Source: Gordonibacter sp. Marseille-P4307 (GTDB lineage Bacteria; Actinomycetota; Coriobacteriia; Coriobacteriales; Eggerthellaceae). Taken from it: a stretch of 64,000 bases of DNA. Below, in pieces: positions 9,301-17,000 of this stretch. Both the position numbers and the translations under genes were made by a program. Location: positions 884,642 to 948,641 of the forward strand of contig NZ_UWPD01000001.1 of NCBI RefSeq assembly GCF_900604965.1. The letters are read 5' to 3'. Each line of letters opens with the position of its first letter. Within the stretch, counting starts at the first letter, position 1. The notes beneath the pieces are model-generated. The model was not told the DNA's origin. It did not search any database and worked only from the letters and a program-made list of their open reading frames with translations.

Positions 9301-9806
9301 GTCGGTTCGTCGGCGAGCAGGATCTCGGGGTCGTTGATGAGGGCGCGCGCGATGGCGACGCGCTGCATCTGCCCGCCCGAAAGCTGGCTGGGCTTCTTGC
9401 CCACGTGGTCTTTCAGCCCCACGCGTTCGAGCGCTTCGACGGCGCGCTTCCTGCGCTCGGCTTTCGACACGCCCGACAAGGTGAGCGCCAGCTCGACGTT
9501 GGCCAGCACGGTTTGGTGGGGGATGAGGTTGTACGCCTGGAACACGAACCCGATGCGGTTGTTGCGGTACGCGTCCCAATCGCGGTCCTTGTATTCCTTG
9601 GTCGAGATGCCCTCGATGATCAGGTCGCCCGAATCGTAAGCGTCAAGGCCTCCCAGGATGTTCAGCAGCGTGGTCTTGCCCGATCCGGACGGGCCCAGGA
9701 TGGCGACGAACTCGTTGTCGCGAAACGATATCGATACGTCGTCGAGGGCCTTTTGGGTAAAGCTGCCGGTGGTGTAGGACTTGCTGATGTTGGTGATCTG
9801 AAGCAT
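6357..9806 (-). CDS. MacB-like ABC transporter: fused ATPase and FtsX permease with a giant extracytoplasmic domain
   Basis: 1149 residues. The N-terminal LolD/MacB-type ATPase has Walker A GPSGSGKT (38-45), signature LSGGQMQRVAIARA near 141 and Walker B LLADEPTGALD. A first membrane helix (about 265-285) follows, then roughly 700 residues outside the membrane, then three C-terminal helices with the FtsX motif ERRKEIGILRSIGAS. MacB proteins are usually about 650 residues, so the outer domain is far larger. It contains acidic Ser-rich linkers, an Asp/Leu pentapeptide-like stretch (coded by about 7570-7785) and a long Ala/Gln/Ser helical region around residues 820-920. Such mechanotransmission pumps act on lipoproteins, peptides or toxins; the substrate here is unknown. 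SD is GAGGGGG. Confidence 0.88.
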   Translation of the reverse strand: MLQITNISKSYTTGSFTQKALDDVSISFRDNEFVAILGPSGSGKTTLLNILGGLDAYDSGDLIIEGISTKEYKDRDWDAYRNNRIGFVFQAYNLIPHQTVLANVELALTLSGVSKAERRKRAVEALERVGLKDHVGKKPSQLSGGQMQRVAIARALINDPEILLADEPTGALDSKTSVQIMDLLTEIARDRLVVMVTHNPELAEQYATRIVNLADGTIRSDSMPYRPTESEIAAAHGKKAVKTSMSFLTALSLSFNNLMTKKGRTIMTAFAGSIGIIGIAAILSLANGVNNYIADVEEQTLSEYPLTIAKTGMDLSAMLGAGSGTDDEGYSSPVSLTGSSASPSAAATGSADEDASSSDGGDVKELGALNRMFSSVNTNDLASLKTFLDGNGGNVNEYVNLIECDYGIKPLVFSSDTESGARQVNPDTTMTKLSGYDPSSPGASMGGLLSSSMTSYDAFAQLPSNPNLYEKNYNVLAGRWPSSYDELVLVVNSNEQVSDLLLYSMGLKDPEKLDQMAEAFGRGENVDTDQASGGFSFAELMSPTFKAVDRTKLYERNDDYGTWVDKSDDADYMKSLVENSDDLRIVGIVQADPDANGTALLPSRLYYTPALRDRLVDEAAQSDIVKQQMAEPDTNVFTGKGFDDEAADEKGDFDMSSLFTIDQQALSQAFSFDPSALSNLSFNNAALSGFDMASAPSSDLSLDLSGIDWSGMELSGADLSNIDLASVDLSDLASNFPQLGEALSQLDYASILKAANGALGASASNDIAQTASRIMQGFPAYLSAHPSATIGDYLAEPSVQTQINQVVSTVANNEAVQKAVSDEVQRQLSAKLSAQDVDAVSKAVQQRIASAISSQIGAQLAGSMSQSLSAGLQKALQGYISQMMTALSSQVSSAVGSYMGQLSSSLSSAMNISPEAFAKAFQFNMDQDELTRLLTSMMTAKKTSYEDNLKTLGYADYAKPEQISLYPKDFNSKEKVVGILDAYNADAKAAGDDDRVVTYTDLVGALMSSVTTIIDMISYVLIAFVSISLVVSSIMIGVITYISVLERRKEIGILRSIGASKRNVSEIFNAETVIEGLIAGIMGVGVTALACIPVNAVVNSLFNVAQVAILPWQAAAVLAAISVLLTFIAGLIPASRASKADPVEALRSE

Positions 9807-10078
9807 GGGCCCCCTCGTTCGCTCGGGCGATGGAAAGCGTCAGCTTGCACACTACCCCGATGGGAAGCGGCGGTGCGCTCGGTCGCGAGAATGTAATGTG
9901 TTCTCCATGTCCGATGGAGCGGAGGGGTGCAAGCTCAGAGTTAGCCTCAGGTAGCCAAAAGCACGGTTGGGTTTCACCGAAGGTGTTCGGCCGACGGCGC
10001 ACTTTCTCTCGTTAGAATGGTCGATAATGTAGCGAGGAAGGCGGGGCGAAGGGCCCCTGGAAAGCGAGGAGGAAAAGT

Positions 10079-10594
10079 ATGGACGCAAAAGTCGCTCAGC
10101 TGCTTAACGACCAGATCAACAAGGAGCTGTACTCGGCATATCTGTACATGTCGTTTGCGAACCATTACGAAGAGGTGGGGCTGAAGGGTTACGCCAACTG
10201 GTACATGGTCCAGACCAAAGAAGAGCGCGACCACGCGCTGATCTTCCGCAACTACCTGCTGGAAAACGACGAGAAGGTCAAGCTGACCGCCATCGCCGAG
10301 CCGGATATGACGTTTTCCAACAATCTCGAGCCCCTCGAGGCCGCGCTCGAGCACGAGGAATACATCACGGCGTCGATCAACGAGATTTACGCAGCTGCGG
10401 TCGAAGTCAACGATTACCGCACCGTCAATTTCCTGAAGTGGTTCGTCGAGGAGCAGGGCGAGGAAGAGGCCAACGCCCGCGACATGGTGTCCGATATGAA
10501 GCTTTACGGCAGCGACCAGGGCTCTTTGTTCTCGCTCGATCGCGAGGCGATGTCGCGCACCTACACCGAGGCGGCTCCGCTGTCCGCAAACTAG
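10079..10594 (+). CDS. ftnA: Bacterial non-haem ferritin
   Basis: 171-residue four-helix iron-storage protein. By comparison with E. coli FtnA the ferroxidase residues are present: E16, E49 and H52 (from KEERDHA), E93 and Q126 (in EEQGEEE), plus E129 for the third iron site. It would oxidise Fe(II) and store it in a 24-mer cage in the cytoplasm. SD GGAGGAAAAG precedes the ATG. Two AT-rich -10-like hexamers (TAGAAT at 10013, GATAAT at 10023) lie upstream without a convincing -35. A strong terminator follows, so it is a single-gene unit. Confidence 0.95.
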   Translation: MDAKVAQLLNDQINKELYSAYLYMSFANHYEEVGLKGYANWYMVQTKEERDHALIFRNYLLENDEKVKLTAIAEPDMTFSNNLEPLEAALEHEEYITASINEIYAAAVEVNDYRTVNFLKWFVEEQGEEEANARDMVSDMKLYGSDQGSLFSLDREAMSRTYTEAAPLSAN

Positions 10595-10654
10595 CGCGTT
10601 TGGTCGAGGCTGCTGGATGCGCGAGGCGCATGTTCGGACGGCTTCGGAATAGAG

Positions 10655-10701
10655 AGGGGTGCCCTGCTCGCGGTTTCATGCGAGCAGGGCACCCCTGTTT
10701 T
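10655..10701 (+). terminator. Strong Rho-independent terminator after ferritin
   Basis: Perfect 17-base stem (10655-10671 with 10680-10696, beginning AGGGGTGCCC) with an 8-base loop, then GTTTT. It may also serve the converging small gene at 10730-10924. Confidence 0.9.
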
Positions 10702-10729
10702 GGTCTTGCCCGGTGCGGATTCGAACTTC

Positions 10730-10924
10730 CTAATTCGCCTTGGGTTTAAGCACCAGCGTGATGATGAGGCCGATCAAGCCCAAGAAGAATCCCAGGAAGA
10801 AGCAGCCCACCGCCGAGCGCCCCTTCTTCTTTCCGATGGTCATGCAGACAACTCCCAGGATGACTGCGATAACCGCTCCGATTCCCAGCTGCAAAGTGTA
10901 GAAATCGCCGCTCAAGTACTCCAT
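10730..10924 (-). CDS. Small two-helix membrane protein, function unknown
   Basis: 64 residues: helix 1 about 12-30 (GIGAVIAVILGVVCMTI), a basic turn KKKGRSA, helix 2 about 38-59 (CFFLGFFLGLIGLIITLVL) and a basic tail. Both loops on one side are positively charged, so N- and C-termini probably face opposite sides with KKKGR cytoplasmic. A GAAAGGGACGTC region upstream provides a Shine-Dalgarno. Similar tiny membrane proteins are common in actinobacteria and have no assigned function. Isolated between terminators. Confidence 0.65.
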   Translation of the reverse strand: MEYLSGDFYTLQLGIGAVIAVILGVVCMTIGKKKGRSAVGCFFLGFFLGLIGLIITLVLKPKAN

Positions 10925-11048
10925 GACGTCCCTTTCTCCGTTTCCTGTCGGAAAACTAACTGATATGCATTAAATCATGGTTTGACACGGTATTAGCCAC
11001 GATCAGCCAATTCTTATCGAAAAAGTCCGAATTGCGCTGCCGAGGGGC

Positions 11049-11080
11049 AAAAAAAGCGCGCACCCGCTGGGGATGCGCGC
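11049..11080 (-). terminator. Terminator of the 11106-11477 gene (minus strand)
   Basis: Read on the minus strand: TGCGCGC stem with GCGCGCA after an 11-base loop, then seven T. Lies 26 bases past the stop codon. Confidence 0.85.
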
Positions 11081-11105
11081 AGCAGTCGGGCATCGAGGGT
11101 TGCGC

Positions 11106-11477
11106 CTAGGCGTCGGCTTCGGTGATCCCGTTGATGATGGACGAGACGATGCTGATGACGATGCTTGCGAAGAAGGCGGAAAGGAAGCTGTCGATTCGGA
11201 TATCGACTCCGAACAGGAATCCGGAAAGCCCTGCGGCCAGGTACACCATAAGCGTGTTGATGATGAGGTAGCCGATTCCCAGCGTTACAACGGTGAAGGG
11301 CAGCCCGAGAGTCTGGGCCAGGGGTTTGATGCTCGCGTTAATCAATGCCATGATCAGGCCGAACGCAAGAGTCGACATAAGTGTCGAGCTGTCGGCCCCA
11401 AAGCCGATGCCGGGGACGAGCCAAAGGGCGGCCGCGCAGGCGACCGAAGTGACGAGCCAGCGTACAATGAAGTTCAT
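11106..11477 (-). CDS. Membrane protein of the phage-holin-IV-like family (PF04020 type)
   Basis: 123 residues with four predicted helices. The N-terminus MNFIVRWLVTSVACAAALWLVPGI and the motif LINASIKPLAQTLGLPFTVVTLG are typical of this widespread family, which despite its name is mostly chromosomal and not phage-linked. Function is unknown; a role in envelope or membrane homeostasis is usually presumed. Strong GAGGAGGAACC SD. Terminated by the hairpin at 11049-11080. Confidence 0.8.
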   Translation of the reverse strand: MNFIVRWLVTSVACAAALWLVPGIGFGADSSTLMSTLAFGLIMALINASIKPLAQTLGLPFTVVTLGIGYLIINTLMVYLAAGLSGFLFGVDIRIDSFLSAFFASIVISIVSSIINGITEADA

Positions 11478-11594
11478 GGTTCCTCCTCGTGTTGGTTGGC
11501 TTTATTATCCCTTTGTTTTCCCCATTCGGGCAAAACGGGTGGGGAAACGTAGAATATGACGATAAACCGGGTTGTAAAACGAGAGGGTTGTGCG

Positions 11595-13148
11595 ATGACG
11601 CAGACGGCTTCCGAGAAGGAAACTGGTGGGTTTCCGCGATGCCCCCATGCGAGGGAATGCGGTGCCTGCCAGCATGTGAACGAGCCGTACGATCAGCAGG
11701 TGGCTCGGAAGCAGGATCGGCTTGTCGCGTTACTTCGCGAGGCTGGGCTGCTGGACGGTGCGGAGATGCTGCCGTTTCGGGGCATGGACGAGCCGTACCG
11801 CTACCGCAACAAGGTGATGTCGCCGTTTGCCGCAGGTCGTCGTCAGGGCGGTGCAGCCCTCAAAGGCGGCTTTGCCAAAGACGGCCGCGTCTTCGGGAAA
11901 GGCGCCGCCCGAAGGAAAGGGCCCCTGCGCGAGATCCTCACGGGCATGTACGCGGCCGGCACCCATCGCATTGTGGATACCCGGCATTGCCTGGTCGAAA
12001 ACGAGCAGGCCCAGAAGGTCGTCCGATCGGTGAAGACCCTCATGATGCGCTACGGGATCGAACCTTACGACGAAGACGCCGGAACGGGGTTCATGCGTCA
12101 CGTTGTAGTGCGCGTGGGGCATGAAAGCGGCGAGATGCTGGTCACGCTCGTGACGAACAGCGAGGAGTTCCCCGCCTCTCGGTCGTTTTGCCGAGAGCTT
12201 ACGCGCATGTGCCCCTTCATCACAACCGTGGTGCAGAACGTGAACCTGAGGAAAACGAACGTGGTGCTTGGTGGGAAGGAGCAGCGCCTGTACGGACCCG
12301 GGTTCATCCTCGATACGCTGTGCGGGCTGTCGTTCCGCATTTCCAGCCAGTCGTTCTATCAGGTGAACTCGGTTCAAACCGAGATCCTGTACCTAAGCGC
12401 GATCGGGTTCGCGCAACTGGACGGAACCCAGTCGGTGATCGACGCGTACTGCGGCACGGGGACCATCGGGCTGGTGGCGGCGTCGCGCGGCGCAAGCAGC
12501 GTGGTGGGGGTGGATACGGTCGAATCATCTATCCGCGATGCGCGGGAGAACGCACGGCACAACGGGATCGAGAACGCGGCGTTTCATGCGGCCGATGCGA
12601 GTTCGTTCATGCGCGGCTTGGCGGCAGAGGGCCGTTCGGCCGACGTGGTGTTTATGGATCCGCCGCGCGCGGGATCGACCGAAGAGTTCCTCGACGCGCT
12701 GGCGGTTCTAGCCCCTCGGCGCGTGGTGTACATCTCGTGCAACCCCGTTACGCAGATGCGCGACCTGCGCTATTTGGCGGCGAAGGGCTATCGGGTGGAG
12801 AAGGTGCAGGGGGTCGATATGTTCCCCCATACCGACCACATTGAGACGGTAGCTCTGTTGTCCAAACTAAATACAGAACATCATTTAGATATAGAAATAG
12901 GGGAAGATGAATTATCTGAAATTGACTTTTCAAAAGACGCAACTTATGGAGAAATTAAAAAGTATGTGTTAGATAAATACGGACTAAAAGTTTCAAGTCT
13001 ATATATTGCACAAATAAAAAGGAAACATGGTCTAATAGAGAGAGAAAATTATAATTTTAGTAAGAAAGAAAATCAAAGAGTGCCAAATTGCCCAGAAGAA
13101 AAAGAAAAAGCAATCGAAGATGCTTTAGAGCATTTTGGAATGATTTAA
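11595..13148 (+). CDS. rlmD: RlmD/TrmA-family rRNA uracil-C5 methyltransferase with a foreign C-terminal tail
   Basis: 517 residues; start at ATG 11595 with GAGAGGG seven bases upstream (an earlier in-frame ATG at 11556 lacks one). The N-terminal Fe-S motif CPHARECGACQ, AdoMet motif DAYCGTGTIGL, FMDPPRAGSTEEF and catalytic YISCNPVTQ identify a TrmA-class enzyme that makes m5U in 23S rRNA. The native protein should end shortly after VDMFPHTDHIETVALL. Here the reading frame runs on for about 95 residues, and at about base 12855 base composition changes abruptly to AT-rich. The tail (ATYGEIKKYVLDKYGLKVSS ... ALEHFGMI) resembles tails seen when integrative elements insert in this gene. The enzyme core looks intact. 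Confidence 0.9.
   Translation: MTQTASEKETGGFPRCPHARECGACQHVNEPYDQQVARKQDRLVALLREAGLLDGAEMLPFRGMDEPYRYRNKVMSPFAAGRRQGGAALKGGFAKDGRVFGKGAARRKGPLREILTGMYAAGTHRIVDTRHCLVENEQAQKVVRSVKTLMMRYGIEPYDEDAGTGFMRHVVVRVGHESGEMLVTLVTNSEEFPASRSFCRELTRMCPFITTVVQNVNLRKTNVVLGGKEQRLYGPGFILDTLCGLSFRISSQSFYQVNSVQTEILYLSAIGFAQLDGTQSVIDAYCGTGTIGLVAASRGASSVVGVDTVESSIRDARENARHNGIENAAFHAADASSFMRGLAAEGRSADVVFMDPPRAGSTEEFLDALAVLAPRRVVYISCNPVTQMRDLRYLAAKGYRVEKVQGVDMFPHTDHIETVALLSKLNTEHHLDIEIGEDELSEIDFSKDATYGEIKKYVLDKYGLKVSSLYIAQIKRKHGLIERENYNFSKKENQRVPNCPEEKEKAIEDALEHFGMI
12813..12825 (+). repeat. Left copy of rlmD attachment core (attL-like)
   Basis: GTCGATATGTTCC, coding for VDMF in rlmD. The identical 13 bases recur at 13709-13721, 896 bases downstream. 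Just after this point GC-rich host DNA gives way to AT-rich DNA, which fits the junction of an integrated element. Confidence 0.7.
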
Positions 13149-13208
13149 ATAATATCTAAGATTGAAAATTTTAAAATTAAGACTTAAAAACTTTAAGATT
13201 AAAAAGAT

Positions 13209-13703
<495 letters not shown>

Positions 13704-13708
13704 TTACA

Positions 13709-13784
13709 GTCGATATGTTCCTACAAACGAGAGCCAATCTTTGATATGTTTCCATCTACGAGCGTGGATATGTTCCCCATAACC
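13709..13784 (+). repeat. Three tandem degenerate copies of the rlmD attachment core
   Basis: GTCGATATGTTCC at 13709-13721, TTTGATATGTTTCC at 13741-13754 and GTGGATATGTTCCCC at 13764-13778. Each codes for [V/F]DMF, as in the rlmD end at 12813. The last two are in the same frame and read FDMFPSTS then VDMFPIT. Repeated copies of a site-specific recombination core are what successive integrations or excisions leave behind. Confidence 0.65.
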
Positions 13785-13835
13785 ATAGGGGTTGAGAGTG
13801 TCGTATTGATGACAAGGGTTGAACCCACTAAGTAA
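13741..13835 (+). pseudogene. Displaced 3' end of an rlmD-type gene (attR-like remnant)
   Basis: In one frame the sequence encodes VDMFPITIGVESVV followed by LMTRVEPTK and a TAA stop (13764-13835). This is clearly related to the rlmD ending VDMFPHTDHIETVALLS and has a natural stop soon after, so it is probably an original methyltransferase 3' end pushed downstream by insertion of the 12813-13721 segment. It is damaged (ITIG for HTDH), or it came from another species with the element. Confidence 0.6.
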
Positions 13836-13850
13836 ATAAAGTGTAGAAAT

Positions 13851-13937
13851 ATGAAGTATGTGAGGGAACTAAAAGACTGTAATATTCCAATCATATTTGA
13901 GAAAAAGAAGATAAAGACCATGATACAAGCTATATGA
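13851..13937 (+). pseudogene. Relic of a large serine recombinase (resolvase-domain fragment)
   Basis: 28-codon open stretch beginning MKYVRELKDCNIPIIFEKKK. The pattern YVRELKxxxIxxxFEKxxI matches the segment just after the catalytic region in Tn-type serine recombinases, where it normally continues into INTMDAKGE. No catalytic serine region or zinc ribbon is found nearby, so this is a fragment. It lies directly behind the attachment-core array, where an element's integrase gene would be expected. Confidence 0.5.
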
Positions 13938-14058
13938 AGAACAACGGAACAGAATCCAAGATATCAAGTGATGTAGCAATCTCATCGGGAAGTATTACAA
14001 TAAAAAATACGGAAAAATGAAATTTGTATTGCCAGAAACAGGGAGTATGGGAAGAAAT

Positions 14059-17000
14059 ATGAAAGAAAAAAACAAGCAGGTAAATTTAAAATGGGGTATG
14101 AGAAAACTTAGTGTAGGTCTTTGCTCCGTTGTGATTGGTGCAAGCGTTGTGCCAATGATGCCAGCCTATGCTCAGGAGGCTATTCCGATTGCTGCGAGAT
14201 TACCACAAGATGATGTAGCAGCCTCAAGATCGGTCAGTGCCAGCGGCATAGGAGAGACAACACTTATCTATGCCGGTGTTACTTTTGAAAAAACAGAAGG
14301 AGATACCATCACATTAAAATGGAGCAAATGGAATAAAGCAGGTACTTACTGGGATACGGTTACAGATGACAAGAAGGATCCTGAGTATTTTGCAGGTAGA
14401 TATGTTCTTGAATTCTCCGATCCTGAGTTTTACAAACAGATTGAATCCATTGAAGTAAAAAGTGGCTCGTTCAAAGTGAACATGGAAAAGTACTACGATG
14501 GAGATCCTGAAAAAGGTGGCTCACTTTGGACACACAAAATTATAGGCGGAGCTCTGCAGGAAAGCACGATCGGCGCCAACACCATCTCTACCGTTACCAT
14601 TAAACTTGCTAATGGTAAAACATTAGAATCTTTGGGGTTAAAAGATAAGAAACTTAAGTTTGATTCTATGTGGCTTACTGGTAAGGGAGGAAAAACAACT
14701 CCAAATCTAATCGCAAAAGAATCCATCAGTAGTGGATACATCTACGATAAGACAAAAGAAAAAGATAACCATAAGTCAAATCTTACCATGGATGGCTTTA
14801 CTTCTAAGGCCATGTTTGTAGAAGGGGAAAGCAAGAAATTTGATGAAATCAAAACAGTTCATGAATATAAGCCTGCCATCAAGTACGAATCCTCTTTTCC
14901 AGGAGGTGGGTATGCAGCTGTAATTGAAGAAACTTTCCCTGCTGAACTTACAGATTTCATCGACTGGGATAATGTGTATATTTATTCTTCAGATATCAAT
15001 GGTAATCCTACAAAAAATGTAGTGAAAACTAGAATTGATAAACCTAAAGATGGAGTTATTAATACTTTTAATTCTCCTGCGATGAGTCATAAAAATGTAA
15101 GCACTAACGGTGAAGTTGCTAAAGTTAGAAGTTACATTCAATCCAACGTGTTAACTGCTGCTGCAGGACAGGTTGGTTTCTATACAATCTCATATAAGCT
15201 AAAGGATTCTTTGAAGGATCCGGAAGCGGCAAAGAAGATTATTGAAGCTGCAAAGCAGACAGATAACAATAGCTTCCTACCGTTTTCTTCTCGCCTTTAT
15301 GCAGATTGGCCAGATAATAAGATTTTTGGATTCAATAAAGATGACGGAGCTCCTTGGAAGATTCTGGAAAACTCTGAACATAACAGCGTGCTGGACGTAA
15401 GAGATACAGACGGTGATGGTCTTATTGATTTTATTGAATATCAATTCGGTTCAAATCCGAACCTAGTAGATACAGATGGAGACGGTGTGCCTGATGGACA
15501 GGAAGCACTGGTGGATAATACTAAACCAAATGATGCTTCTGATTATATCGTAAAGGCACCAACTGCCGAAAACACAACTTACAACCCTGCTGTAGAAAAC
15601 AAGATTAAGGGAACACTTCCAAAACCTCTAATCAAGAACCCTGCAAAGCCGGAGGAAGATTTAAAGGTTACAAATAAAGCGGCAGGAGATGCCATTGTAA
15701 AGCTTCATCCATATGATGCTAAGACAAAGACCTATGATAAGGATAAGGTAATTGCTGAAGTAAAAATTCCATTTGATAAATTGGAAAAAGGTGAATTTGA
15801 AATACCATTACCTGCTAATAAAGTAGAAGATGGTTCAAAGGCTCAGATTGTAGCCTACGCACCAAATGGGGAACATTCTATTGATGGACCGGTTCTTAAC
15901 TTTAACTTGACAGATGCAGACAGGTTTAAGCCGGAAGCAGAAAAAGAAACAGTTCCTTTTGGCGGAAAGTATAACTTGACTGATAATATCAAGAAATTCA
16001 AAGATGCAAAAGGCAGCGCAGCTACTCCCGAGCTTGACAATAAAACTCCGTTTGAAGATGTTACAGCTGAAGATGCTATTAATGTCAACAAACCGGGTGA
16101 ATACACAGGTAAGGTAAGGGTAAAATACAAGGATGGCTCTACAGAAGATGTGGAAGTTCCGGTAACAGTACTTGCAAAAGTCATTGATCAGACAAAAAAT
16201 CCTGATGCGAACACGCCGGAAGGCTATGTAAGAGTGACTTTTGAACAAGGGGAACACGGCACATTTGCTAAAGATTCTAAAACTGTATTGGATGTAGTAA
16301 AAGGAACATTAAAATCGGATGTAACTGTTCCAACTGTTGCTCCAGCGGAAAATTTCAAGCATACGGGTTGGACACCGGAAATTCCGGAAAATTTTGATAA
16401 CGGCGGTACGTTTACTGCTAAGTACGCTGCTGCACAAACGGATGCTGAAAAATATACGGCAGAGGGTGGAACCGTAAATAAGCCTTATGGTGAAAAAGCA
16501 ACAGAGGAAGATGTTAAAAAGAAAGTTACTGTAAAGGATGGGTCGAACCAAACTTTACCGGCAGCGGAGCAGAAGAAGGTAGTCAAAGAAATCAAGGTGG
16601 GAGAAATTCCTGAACCTGGAAAAGATGGCGGGAATCAGACTGTTCCGGTAACCGTAGTATACGAAGACGGAACGAAAGACGACATCAGTGTAACTATTGA
16701 CTACAGCGACGCTAAGGATAAATACGCACCGGAAGGGCAAAAGGTAACTGTCAGTCAGGGAGCAGAAGAGCCAAAGGCAGAAGATGCTATCAAAAACAAG
16801 GATAAAATGCCGGAGGGAACAAAGTACGCTTGGAAAACTCCGATAGATACCAATACAGCAGGAGAACGCAAAGCAACGGTTACTGTAACTTATCCGGATG
16901 GCAGTAAAGAAGATGTGGAAGTTGACTTTGAAGTAAGGGTAACTACACCGGCACAAACGGATGCTGAAAAATATACGGCAGAGGGTGGAACCGTAAATAA

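Noticed and set aside
11106..11477. Phage holin as evidence of a prophage
   Set aside because: The family name is historical; no other phage gene is nearby and the protein is a common chromosomal membrane protein.
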